Shown in pieces: positions 22,123 through 32,330 of a stretch of DNA of 64,000 nucleotides. Below the pieces are notes generated by a model. That model ran no database searches, had not been told where the DNA came from, and saw only the letters and a list, made by a program, of their open reading frames with translations. The DNA is taken from NCBI GenBank assembly GCA_007115705.1, contig QXEO01000340.1:1442990-1506989 (forward strand), in the 5' to 3' direction. Source of the DNA: Dactylis glomerata. Its lineage: Eukaryota > Streptophyta > Magnoliopsida > Poales > Poaceae. The position numbers were made by a program, and so were the translations under genes. The stretch's first letter is position 1. Every line of letters starts with the position of its first letter.

Positions 22123-25100
22123 TTGCAGGCTCATGTCACCAAACTTTTGTCTGACCATATGCAGGATGTGGACAAGCGTTTCAGTGACACGATGGAGCAA
22201 CTCGAGGGACTCGAGACCACCTTCACCGCCAAACTCGATGCTAAATTCCAGGAGGTGCTAGCACGCTTACCACCACCACCGCCGGCTCGCGCACCTCTTC
22301 CACAGCCGACTCGCGTGGCTCCTATACCGACCTTTATGGGACGTGCACATCGCGTTCTCCATCAATCGGCACAAACTTCGGCTGCGGGTGCTACTGCGGG
22401 CACTGCGGCTGCTGGCGTTGCAGGATCTACGGGTGTTACATAGGCCCGTGATGCACAGTTGGATGATTATTACAGGGAAGATGAGTACGAGGGCGAGTAC
22501 GCGGACGACTTCACAGTTGATCAGCCACCTGGTCGTCCTCGGCCCTACATTCGCCGTCCACCTCCTCAACCGTTGGTACGTGATGATGACCATGTTGCTA
22601 AACTGAAATTACATGTTCCTACGTTTGATGGTCGCTATAACCTTGATGCATACCTCTCTTGAGAATTAGAATTAGACCAGCGTTTTGCATGCTTAAATTA
22701 TCCCGAGGATAGACGTGTTAGTGCTGCTACTTGTGAGTTCACTAGTTTTGCTTCCATATGGTGGTCTGAATACTGTCGTGCTAATCATGCTAATCCAATC
22801 ACTACGTGGGATGCTTTAAAACATGCTATGCGTATTCATTTTGTTCCACCATATTATCAGCGTTCCATGCATACCAAATTAGCACGTCTAGATCAAGGCA
22901 AAAATTCTGTAGAGGATTACTATCAGGAGTTGCAAACTGACATGCTGCGTTGTGGTATAGAGGAGGATAATGAAGCATTAATGGCACGATTCGTAGGCGG
23001 GTTAAATAAGGAAATTCAGACTATTCTTTGATATACATCTTATCACACTATTACCCGTTTGTTCCATCTTGCTTGCAATGCTGAATGTGAAGTGCAGGAT
23101 CGACGAAAGGCGACACAAACTAATTATTCTGCAGGGCGTTCTACTTGGAGATCACCAAATTCGGCGTCACAGGCTGCTGCACCTACACCTCCAGCGACCA
23201 CATCCACGCGATCTGCAGCATCTACACCACCTCCGTTTGCTGCACGGAAGACTACTACGGGACCAGCCCCGAGTGCTGCGTCCTCCATGGCATCTACATG
23301 CAAGTCCAGCCAAATTCAGTGCCGCAAATGTGGTGGACTTGGTCACTTTGCATGTGATTGTGCCTCCTCCCATGTGATGATTGCTCTTGAGGATGGTGGA
23401 TACGACTCCGCCAGTGATTATGATAAAGATACTTTGGCTCTTATTGCATCTGATGAGCAATGTGTTGCAGCACCCACGGAGCAAGATTCTGAATATATGG
23501 CTGCAGAACATGCGGAGAAATACCCGAGTTTAGTTGCACAGCGAGTCTCGAGTGCACAAATTACCAAGGCCGAGCCCGACCAGTGCCATAATCTGTTCCA
23601 TACCAAGGGCATGGTTAAAGATCGATGTATTCGCATTATTATTGATGGCGGGAGCTACAACAACTTGGCGAGCATGGAGATGGTTGAAAAGCTTGCTCTT
23701 ACGACACGACCCCATCCTCGTCCATATCACATTCAATGGTTTAATAACAACGGCAAGGTTAAGGAGTATGCGGACGTTTTCCCACAAGATGTACCTCCAG
23801 GACTGCCACCTATTCGTGGAATTGAGCACCAAATTGATTTGATTCCTGGAGCATCTTTGCCCAACCGTGCACCATATCGTACCAATCCGGAGGAGACGAA
23901 AGAGATTCAACGACAAATTCAAGAACTTCTTGACAAGGGTCATATTCGTGAGTCTCTTAGTCCTTGTGCTGTTCCTATTATTTTGGTACCAAAGAAAGAT
24001 GGTTCTTCGCGCATGTGTACTGATTGTAGAGCAATCAATAATATTACTATTCGCTATCGTCATCCTATTCCTTGTTTAGATGACATGCTTGATGAATTGA
24101 GTGGCTCTACCATGTTCTCTAAGGTTGATTTGTGTAGTGGTTACCACCAAATTCGTATGAAGTTAGGAGATGAATGGAAAACTGCATTTAAAACTAAATT
24201 TGGCCTATATGAGTGGTTAGTGATGCCCTTTGGTTTAACTAATGCTCCCAGCACTTTCATGAGATTAATGAATGAAGTTTTACGTGCTTTTATTGGACAT
24301 TTTGTGGTGGTATATTTTGATGATATATTGATATATAGCAAATCTGTAGAAGAACATTTGGAACATTTACGTGCTGGTTTTGATGCTTTATGTGCTGCAT
24401 GTTTGTTTGGTAACATTGCAAAGTGCATCTTTTGCACGGATAGAGTTGCTTTTCTTGGCTATGTTGTTACAGCACAGGGTATTGAAGTTGATCCCGCCAA
24501 GATTGAAGCAATTTCGAGTTGGCCACAACCCAAAACAGTCACACAAGTGAGGAGCTTCCTTGGCCTCGCTGGATTTTATAGGCGCTTTGTCAAAGATTTT
24601 GGTTCCATTGCAGCGCCGCTGAACGAGCTTACTAAGAAAGATGTGCCCTTTGTTTGGGGCAATGCACAACAAGACGCCTTCATGTTACTCAAAGATAAGC
24701 TTACACATGCTCCTTTACTCCAACTTCCTAATTTTAATAAGATCTTTGAGTTGGAATGTGATGCTAGTGGGATTGGTTTAGGAGGAGTGTTGTTACAAGA
24801 TGGCAAACCTGTTGTATATTTCAGCGAGAAATTGAGTGGAGCTAGTTTGAACTATTCTACTTATGATAAGGAATTATATGCTCTTGTTCGGATATTAGAA
24901 ACTTGGCAACATTATTTATAGCCTAAAGAATTTGTTATACATTCTGATCATGAATCTTTGAAGCATATTCGTAGTCAAGCTAAGTTGAATAAACGTCATG
25001 CAAAGTGGGTTGAATTCATTGAATCTTTTCCTTATGTCATTAAACACAAAAAGGGTAAAGATAATATTATTGTTGATGCTTTGTCACGTCGTTATGCCAT

Positions 25101-26454
25101 GTTATCTCAACTTGATTTCAAAATCTTTGGATTGGAAACTATTAAAGAACAATATGTGAACGATGCCGATTTTAAAGATGTTTTGTAGCATTGTCTAGAG
25201 GGTAGAACTTGGAACAAATTCGTCCTCAATGATGGGTTTGTGTTCCGTGCTAACAAACTATGCATTCCAGAAGGTTCCGTTCATCTTTTGTTGTTGCAGG
25301 AGGCGCATGGAGGAGGATTGATGGGTCACTTTGGAGTAAAGAAGACAGAAGACGTACTTGCTACACACTTCTTTTGGCCACGCATGAGAAGGGATGTTGA
25401 GAGGTTTATTGCGCGCTGCACAACATGTCAAAAAGCTAAGTCACGCCTTAATCCACATGGTTTATATATGCCTCTTCCTGTTCCTAGTGTACCTTGGGAG
25501 GATATTTCTATGGACTTTGTTTTAGGATTACCTCGAACACAGAAGGGGAGGGATAGTATTTTTGTGGTTGTGGATAGATTTTCTAAGATGGCACACTTTA
25601 TTCCTTGTCATAAGAGTGATGATGCTACTCATGTTACTGAATTATTCTTTTGCGATGTTGTTCGCTTGCATGGTGTGCCTAATACTATTGTTTCAGATCA
25701 TGATACTAAATTTCTTAGCCATTTTTGGAGATGTTTATGGGCTAGGTTGGGGACTAAATTGCTGTTTAGTACTACATGTCATCCCCAAACTGATGGACAA
25801 ACTGAAGTAGTAAATAGAACTTTATCTACCATGTTACGGGCTGTTTTAAAGACGAACTTAAAAATGTGGGAAGATTGTTTACCTCATATTGAACTTGCTT
25901 ACAATCGTTCTGTGCATTCTACCACTAAGTTATGCCCTTTTGAGATTGTGTATGGTTTTGTTCCTCGTGCACCTATTGATTTATTACCTTTTCCATCTTC
26001 AGTGCAACATAATTTTGATGCTACACAATGTGCTGAACAGATTCTTACGTTGCATAGGATTACTAAGGAAAATATAGAACGCATGAATGCTAAATATAAA
26101 GTTGCTGGTGATAAGGGACGTAAACATATTGTGTTTGATGTGGGAGATCTCGTTTGGTTGCATTTGCGCAAAGATCATTTTCCTGATTTGCGCAAGTCTA
26201 AATTAATGCCACGTGCTGCTGGTCCTTTTAAAGTGTTAGAGAAAATGAATGATAATGCATATAAACTTGAGCTTCTTGCAGAGATGGGCACGATAAGTCC
26301 TTCATTTAACATTGCAGATTTGAAACCATATTTTGAAGAAGAAGATGAGATTGCGTCGAGGACGGCTTCAATTCAAGAAGGGGAGGATGATGAGGACATC
26401 CCTACGGTTGATACAACCGTTGCACCTACAGCCACACTTCCTCACGTTCCATAA
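22123..26454 (+). pseudogene. gag-pol: gag-pol polyprotein of the CRM-like element, five in-frame stops
   Basis: One frame continues from the gag start at 7831. In order it shows the gag core (about 22600-23000); a CCHC knuckle CRKCGGLGHFACDC (23320-23361); a protease motif IIDGGS near 23638; RT with YFDD at 24313-24324; RNase H (ECDASGIGLGG, YDKELYALV); the integrase HHCC zinc domain (about 25300-25440), the D-D-E core (FVLGLP, SDHDTKF, DGQTEVVN) and a C-terminal GDLVWLHL region. Stops lie at 22441, 22660, 23029, 24919 and 25186, with no frameshift. Protease is followed almost directly by the RT N-terminus near 23760, so an in-frame deletion between them is likely. The frame ends at 26452-26454, 65 bp inside the 3' LTR. 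Confidence 0.88.
26374..26387 (+). other. Polypurine tract of the CRM-like element
   Basis: CAAGAAGGGGAGGA, nearly all purine, ends at the first base of the 3' LTR (TGATGAGG at 26388). It also encodes polyprotein residues, since the frame runs on into the LTR. Confidence 0.75.
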
Positions 26455-27326
26455 TTCCACGGACCTCTCACAAGAGCTCGTGCACGCCAACTGAATTATC
26501 AGGTACTTTCGTTTCTAGGAACTATTCCTAATATTCATGAGAATATGATGCTGCCTAAATCAGATGTGTTTATGTTACTTAGAAATGATGGGCCTAGCAT
26601 GGATGAGAGGGACAAGCATTGGAGCATGATCATGCATGGAGATGATGGCAGCAATCGTGTGAGGATTCAGGATGACGCTGCAAGTGAAGATTTCCGAACT
26701 TTGAAGCCACCATAATGCTGCAAGGATGCTTGGACAAAATTCACAAGTTACCAAATCATAAAATTCGTCCAAGGCTTTATATGGTGCTGCGTCACCTTAT
26801 TTTATGGGTTAAACCCATGTATTTTTGTCATAGGTATTTTAGGGATTTTCTGGAGGCTGTTTGAGTGGAAAAGGGCCCATCTAGGGTTGTTTTTGGATGG
26901 CCCATTAGGGTTGTACGAAAATCCCTGCCCTTTCCCTCATATATACCTCCTTCTAGCCGTCATTAGAACTCGGATTTTGTTTAGTTAAATACTTAGCCAC
27001 GAGCTACTCTTCGCCATAGGCACAAGTGTCAAATCGACCTTTTGTACTACGCACAGACAGAATCCCACCTCTTCAATAAAGCCTTCATCTTTATTCGCAA
27101 TATCTTGATTGCATCTATAATTCTTGCTGGTTCTTCGATTGCTTGCAGGGATTGATCCTCGTGATCAGGTTGATCTAGCTTCGGCGTGATCAATAGCCTC
27201 GGAAGTTGGTGTATCGATTGCTAAGGCGCAACGTCTTGCACGTTTGTAGTCGGATCGTCAACGTCGACCTTCACCATAATCGATAGTTATCGTCTCATCG
27301 AAAGATCGGGCACCTTTACCCTATCA
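26388..27326 (+). repeat. 3' LTR of the CRM-like element
   Basis: 939 bp from TGATGAGGACATCC to CCCTATCA, followed by the TSD TATAG (27327-27331). It contains the last 22 codons of the pol frame, a TATA-like region near 26940 and aataaag (27075), a possible poly(A) signal. Confidence 0.9.
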
Positions 27327-27331
27327 TATAG

Positions 27332-27671
27332 ATAGATATGTGCAAGAGGAGTGTGTGCGAAAAAGTCCCCTAAAAAATACGTTGTATTTTGAAAGATATA
27401 AAAAGACAAATTTCTAATAGTAAATAGTAGTAAAGTAGTAGTGAAATAATATATTTTTTTGTCAGAAATTTGTCTTTTTTGTATATCCTAAAATATAAAG
27501 TATTTTTTAACGGGATTTTTTCACGTATGCTCCTACTGTATATATCTTTCTATATATTTAACGCCATAATTTTTAAAGACGTAAAAGTTTAAAGTTTTAA
27601 AAAATTTAAAAATCTGAAACTACAAAGATCACTGGTGCCCATGTTTCAAATGAACTTTCCGAAAACGTGGG
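27332..27671 (+). mobile_element. Palindromic Mutator-like MITE, right arm with TSD
   Basis: This is the inverted partner of 1556-1666 plus an inner hairpin: 27332-27415 (gatagatatgtgc... acaaatttct) pairs with 27466-27550. The end actggtgcccatg mirrors catgagcaccagt on the left. The duplication aaaacgtggg follows at 27662-27671. Confidence 0.65.
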
Positions 27672-27910
27672 CTGATTAGATGTACTGGACTTCAACGTCA
27701 ATTAAACACACTGCACATGTATTTACATGACTTTAGCCTCTGGTTTACTGGTTCAATTGCATTTGCTATGTTTTGTGTTATTATTCTGTTGAGAGAGCAG
27801 GTGCTCCATATTTGATACTGTGACATGATAACCGTTGGATGTAGGTCCAACGCTATAAGAAATGAAACCCTGATGAAATAGGCAAATCCCACAAGAAAAC
27901 CCAACAAATA
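27672..27910 (+). repeat. Local direct duplication, right copy
   Basis: Matches 918-1190 in order and orientation (ctgattagatg, ttaaacacactgc, gatactgtgacatgataaccgtt, aaaccctgatgaaatagg). It was split from its own left end by the MITE and CRM-like insertions. Confidence 0.6.
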
Positions 27911-28102
27911 AAAATGTCAGTGATGTTCAATCTTCGAGCTGCAACTTGCCACTCGCGAATATACGTACAAAAATATTTATACGCAGGCACGCACGTGTGG
28001 GAAACTGGAAATCACTCTAATACATGCATTCTGTCCTTCCGCCCTCGTGCTACTTTGAACCGAACTCCTTTGACGCATTCCTTCCGCATTCAAATATACA
28101 TA
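27911..28102 (+). promoter_or_regulatory. Upstream region of the ZAT gene with ACGT and W-box motifs
   Basis: The sequence contains CACGTG at 27992-27997 (G-box/ABRE core) and TTGACG at 28070-28075 (W-box TTGAC overlapping TGACG). Such motifs are typical of abscisic-acid and stress-responsive plant promoters, which fits the gene's family, but short motifs occur by chance and no test of use is possible here. Confidence 0.35.
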
Positions 28103-28264
28103 TACTCCCTCCGTTCGGAAATATAAGATGTTTTAGCTTTGTGAAGTGAGTGTATCTAGACATCTTTTAGTGTATAGATTCAAACGAATCTATACACTAA
28201 AAGATGTCTAGATACACTTACTTCACAAAGCTAAAACATCTTATATTTATAAACGGAGGGAGTA
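28103..28264 (+). mobile_element. Stowaway MITE in the ZAT promoter
   Basis: TA-CTCCCTCCGTTCGG on the left and AAACGGAGGGAG-TA on the right, flanked by TA. The two halves are almost perfectly complementary over nearly 80 bases (only about four mismatches), so transcribed RNA would form one long hairpin. It ends 28 bp before the TATA box of the ZAT gene. The good arm pairing indicates a recent insertion. Confidence 0.92.
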
Positions 28265-28292
28265 CAACACACACTTGCACGCAGCTAGGGCC

Positions 28293-28302
28293 ATATATAT
28301 AC
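28293..28302 (+). promoter_or_regulatory. TATA box of the ZAT gene
   Basis: ATATATATAC in ccatatatatacacgcag lies 105 bp before the ATG. A start site about 30 bp downstream would give a leader of about 70 bases with no upstream ATG. Confidence 0.55.
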
Positions 28303-28397
28303 ACGCAGAACCCAGCAGTCGCTAAACCATAATCCCCATCCACTTCATCAAGCAGCATCTCTTGATTCTCTCGACAAGTAACCTTAGCTTTCACGCC

Positions 28398-29003
28398 ATG
28401 ATCATGAACATGACGCAGGATGACTACGTCCAGCTGTGCCTCATGGCGCTCGCCACCGCGGCATCGGGCGGCGGCGGCCAAGCAGCGGAGGGGCAATGGC
28501 TACAGGTTACGCCGCTGTCCATGGCCGCGCCGGCAGCCTGCGAGCTCCGGTACCGGTGCTCCGTCTGCCCCAAGGCGTTCCCGTCTCACCAGGCGCTGGG
28601 CGGGCACAAGGCCAGCCACCGGAAACGGACGGCGGCGCCTGTGCTGCCCCTGCACGTAAGCGCGTCGTCGGCGGACGAAACGACGGATTCCTCGACGACG
28701 TCGGGCGGCGGCAGGCACAGGTGCTCCGTGTGCCACCGGAGCTTCGCGACGGGGCAGGCGCTCGGCGGGCACAAGAGGTGCCATTACTGGGACGGGCTGT
28801 CGGTGTCGATAACGGCATCGGAGTCGACTGCCACGGGTTCCGGGTCGTCCGCGAGGGATTTCGACCTCAACCTGACGCCGGTGCCGGAAAGGGCCACGGC
28901 AGGCATGCGAAGGTGGGGAGAGGAGGAGGAGGTGCAGAGCCCTTTGCCGATCAAGAAGCGGCGGCTGTCAGTTCCTTCCTTGGAGCTTAATTTAACAACC
29001 TGA
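28398..29003 (+). CDS. C2H2 zinc-finger repressor of the ZAT (C1-2i) type
   Basis: A single-exon gene of 201 residues, a normal size for the family. Two plant-specific fingers carry the QALGGH signature: C54-C57-H70-H74 (SHQALGGHKASH) and C109-C112-H125-H129 (TGQALGGHKRCH). The N-terminal DDYVQLCLMALA resembles the L-box of these proteins. DFDLNL (154-159) is an EAR repression motif, and a second LELNL lies at 195-199. KKRR (186-189) may be a nuclear signal. Family members bind DNA in the nucleus and repress transcription in drought, salt, cold and oxidative stress responses. The first ATG (28398) was chosen; the frame is open upstream but without an ATG. The CDS is GC-rich, unlike its AT-rich surroundings, as usual for grass genes of this class. 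It appears intact. Confidence 0.93.
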   Translation: MIMNMTQDDYVQLCLMALATAASGGGGQAAEGQWLQVTPLSMAAPAACELRYRCSVCPKAFPSHQALGGHKASHRKRTAAPVLPLHVSASSADETTDSSTTSGGGRHRCSVCHRSFATGQALGGHKRCHYWDGLSVSITASESTATGSGSSARDFDLNLTPVPERATAGMRRWGEEEEVQSPLPIKKRRLSVPSLELNLTT

Positions 29004-29478
29004 TTGGTTCTATGAAGTGCTAGAGCTGTCACAACATTTGTTCATTGTTTAGTTTCATCTGAGTGCCCGGTTTGTGATTACTTCTTCATTTGTATCTGAT
29101 CTGTGTACAAACAATTAATTTAATTGTAATAATAATTTCCACCGATCAAGTAATGTTCAACATATTTCATGGAAACATTTTGGTAGGATATTAAATCACT
29201 AGATTGTGATAAGATCCTATTGGTGGTGAGATTCCTTTTGCTGAATTATTTCTATCTTAGTATGTTTCATAAATTTTAACTTGACCGTAGGTCAAATTTA
29301 TTTAAATTTGAGCTACACTCACGTCGAGAATTTTGAAAGGGGGGGACTATGTGTCAAGATAAGGGAGGGAGTATATCTCACATGCGACTTTCTGAGTAAG
29401 TGGAATGACGTTATTCAATCAGTGAATTCTTTGCATTTGAATTCTAGAACAATGAATTAAAATAAGCCTTTTTGCTCC
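29004..29478 (+). other. ZAT 3' region and decayed MITE remnant
   Basis: The AT-rich sequence after the stop has poly(A)-signal-like aattgtaataataattt (29122-29138). From about 29250 to 29375 a stretch ending gggagggagta resembles the right end of a Stowaway-type element whose left end cannot be found. No other gene is seen. Confidence 0.4.
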
Positions 29479-29818
29479 CCTGTGCATATGCTTCCTTTAT
29501 TCAAAATGCATTTTTAATATATTTCAAACTTTTGAAAAAAAATCAAAGTACATCTTCATGTCCAACATGACCACGAAGTAGTTTTAAGAAAAAATGACTT
29601 TTTATGTAGCCTATGTAAAAATGACAAAAATCGCTACTAAAAATAAGCCTTTTCGTGAAGTTTTTTCGTCTTTTTTGCACATCCCACAAAAAATATATTT
29701 TTTCACGAAACTGTGTGTGAACACATAAAATTTGGTGATATACATGCATTTTTCAATATTTTTTCTATTTTTTGGTATTATAAAATTTATTTTCCGGGTA
29801 AAGGAAGCATACACCCGG
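29479..29818 (+). mobile_element. MITE with TATGCTTCCTTTA inverted ends
   Basis: Left end ctgtgcatatgcttccttta (29480-29499); right end taaaggaagcatacaccc (29799-29816) is its inverse. Inside, short inverted pieces (ttttcacgaaac versus ttttcgtgaag) suggest further pairing. No TSD could be fixed and the superfamily is unknown. ORFs here are AT-rich chance frames. Confidence 0.5.
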
Positions 29819-30956
29819 AATTAAGAATAGGAGACTCTCTCCTAAGACTGTTTATTCCTAGCCTGAAAAGGGATTTGGCTAGTTCTCCTAATAAAATGAT
29901 TTGGAATTCTAAGATCCTCTTAAAATCAAAAAATTCCTTTGAAACTTTCAGAACACATAATTTTCTTCTTAATTAATAAATTGGGGCAAAACTTTTGCTC
30001 CCATTTCAAAATAAAATAAAATCCTTTAGCAGTTATTTCAGAATACTGTTTTGACTAGAGAGAATCTAAGGTTCCATGTTTGCTCCTTTGTGATAAAATT
30101 GAAACAGCTCATCATTCTTCTTCGTTGTAAGCCCGGCTACCTGTGAGCCCTCTGAGGCAACTACGCGTTGGAGCTCCCCCACTTGTGCCATTGACCGATT
30201 GACGTATGGGCTATACAGACCATTGTCGGTATAACTTCACGGTAACACATGTGAGCAGATGCATGCCCTGTGGTGGATGTTTTCAGCGAATCCACCACAG
30301 GGCAGTTGTTAGTGAATCCATACAAAAGTTTCAATATCCTCATTGGTCCATTGAAGGATTCATATTTGAATTTGAATGCAACTAGCTAACTTAATTATAA
30401 ATGGTACCACTAAGCTTAGAAACCATTGGAGCTTAGCAACTTATTAAAATAATGCTACGTTCCTAGGATCATTTACTATCCTATCAGCTACGCTCCTTCT
30501 TTCAGTGTCCTCGTAATCCACTTCATACTTGATACATAGTCTATGGCTTCTATGTCTCCTAAAAGATCCAACTCTTCGTACTATATCTCCTTGTCAACCT
30601 GTTGGTTATTATCGTGGTCCTCGGTGCTGAACAATTAAAATTCTAACAACGTTTTTAGAAGATAGATTGAGTACAAGCAAACTCAACAAGTTCTACAATT
30701 GGGTGTGTGATGTGTATCCATAGATCATCATCTAGGTTCCTTTGGTTTTCAAAAATGGGTTTTAGAAAAGATAAGTGTTAGTTTAGAAAAAACTATGTTT
30801 GTGAGTCTTCACGGGTTGTTAGAACTTTAATTGAGTTCTTTTTCATACTGGTTTGCAATCCTTTCTGAGAATAGGAAGTAACATGTCACGTTTTATACAC
30901 TCTCGAGAGGTGCACTATTTTTCCACAAACGTCCTTTGCCTTATTACATGTGTCAC
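29819..30956. other. Intergenic sequence without a recognised gene
   Basis: AT-rich, with no ORF that looks coding. It includes the perfect hairpin at 30265-30303. A segment 30480-30620 (Y-rich, gtcctcgtaatccac...) has no recognised relatives. Confidence 0.4.
30265..30303. repeat. Perfect 14-bp inverted repeat (hairpin)
   Basis: GCCCTGTGGTGGAT (30265-30278) and ATCCACCACAGGGC (30290-30303) pair without mismatch around an 11-base loop. No T-run follows, so this is not a terminator. It may be the core of an old MITE or a small-RNA precursor. Confidence 0.7.
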
Positions 30957-31141
30957 CAATGGCGGAGCCAAGGCCCGACTAGCCTGGGCAGCTGCTCGGG
31001 CTCCTTTGGCAAACACTGCATTAATTTTACTACAAATAGAGAGTTTAATCTTGAGTTCTTGTGGGCAATTCTAGCCAAGTCTGCAGCTCTCAAATCTTGC
31101 CCAGGCTCCACAAATGACCTGGCTCCGCCATTATGTGTTAC
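30949..31141 (+). mobile_element. hAT-type MITE, 177 bp, with 8-bp TSD
   Basis: The ends CAATGGCGGAGCCA and TGGCTCCGCCATTA are inverted. The flanks TGTGTCAC (30949-30956) and TGTGTTAC (31134-31141) form an 8-bp duplication with one change, the length typical for hAT. The interior pairs further (gcctgggc and gcccaggc). Confidence 0.75.
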
Positions 31142-31945
31142 ACTTTCTAAGGTGTGATGCATGTTACCAAGTTCCTCCAAGTCATGTCGAGCTCTATCTA
31201 ATTTCGTACTCCGCCCTTTACATTGATCTGTTTGATGACCGCGACTCAAATGCCATCCCTACTGAGACACTAGCCGTCATCTTGCAGCACAAGATGGGGA
31301 CGTTATAGGCTCCCACCCACTGTCATTCCTTGCTGGGAATACAGCCCAACCTAGTTATCTGAAGATATACGGAACTAAGAAGAAACTTTTAGCTCGCTCG
31401 TCCCATTCCAAGATATGTGGTCAACGTGATTTATAAAGAGCCTTGGAATAACTAACTATAGTTGTTGTACAATCAAATCTCCACCCCATGATTTTCATCA
31501 TGTATGCCAACCAGAATTTCATTGCCCACCCAGTGTGATTCATTTTATTTTTAAAACACTAATTTATTTTCTTTCTGTTTGTGATTCTTTTGAAAAGATT
31601 TTTATATAAAATGTAAGGATGTGCATGATTAAACTTGTCTGGTAACTACGAGATAGTGCAGTTTGAAGGTTCTATCTGACCTTGACCTCGGATTCTACAA
31701 AGAGCAATCATCTCCATATACCAGTGCACAAACACCGCAATCGTCTGGTCGAACTAACAATGATTAGATCCTGGATTTTTATTCTCGAGAATATCCAATC
31801 TTCATGGTTTTTATAATGTTAGAAGCGCATATCTCGCATGAAAATGCATCGAGCCTGTGGTAGAATTGATCTTGTACGTGCTCCCTTTTTTCATAAATTT
31901 GGCAAAAACTTCACTTTTTTGTTTCTCACCATTGTACCACTCTCA
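31142..31945. other. Intergenic sequence without a recognised gene
   Basis: A short frame at 31114-31308 crosses the MITE boundary and is not taken as a gene. No repeat family was recognised. Confidence 0.4.
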
Positions 31946-32180
31946 TGCTATACATTCTAGGTTTGGTCAAAATCAAACCTTTTAAACTTTGACCAACCAT
32001 ATATGAAAATTATCAGTATCTATAACATCAAATACTTATACTATGAAAATGTATTTTATGATGATTCTAATAAAGTTTATTTTATACTATAGATGTTGAT
32101 ATGTTTTCTTATATTTAGTCAAAGTTAATAAAATTTTACTTTGACTAAACCCAGAATGCAAGGTAAGTATGGATAAATAG
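31946..32180. mobile_element. Decayed mariner/Stowaway-type MITE
   Basis: The paired phrases tttggtcaaaatcaaacc and tagtcaaagttaataaa...gactaaacccagaatg, plus atacattctag at one side and gaatgcaaggtaagtatgg at the other, follow the layout of the element at 1220-1482. The terminal TIRs have degraded beyond a firm call. Confidence 0.4.
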
Positions 32181-32330
32181 TAAACATATGAAATATATTT
32201 ATTTTTTCTTTATACTGCAAAACTGAAATATATGACCAGAAAAATATGTGTTGTCTACTTCACGCCAACTTTGATTAGTTTTTAAAAAACACCCATCGCC
32301 TCCACCTCCTGTCCACTGGTGGCTCGGTGT

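Larger units (their letters stand above)
1667..27326 (+). mobile_element. CRM-like Ty3/gypsy chromovirus, full length with nested insertions
   Basis: Both LTRs begin TGATGAGGACATCC and end CCCTATCA, and the TSD TATAG is found at 1662-1666 and 27327-27331. A primer site complementary to initiator Met tRNA follows the 5' LTR, and a purine tract precedes the 3' LTR. The order gag, protease, RT, RNase H, integrase is that of Ty3/gypsy. The LTR start and a pol frame that runs into the 3' LTR are features known for the CRM (centromeric retrotransposon) clade of grasses. By eye the LTRs differ at about 20 of 939 positions (about 2%). The element is dead: gag is split by A2 and the reading frame has five stops. 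Confidence 0.85.

Noticed and set aside
28362..28397. Upstream extension of the ZAT frame
   Set aside because: The frame is open but begins with TTG, not ATG. The first ATG is 28398.
28500..29032. Long ORFs antisense to or out of frame with the ZAT gene (for example 28436-28990 plus, 28507-28818 minus)
   Set aside because: GC-rich grass coding sequence leaves other frames open by chance; only the frame at 28398-29003 shows zinc fingers and EAR motifs.
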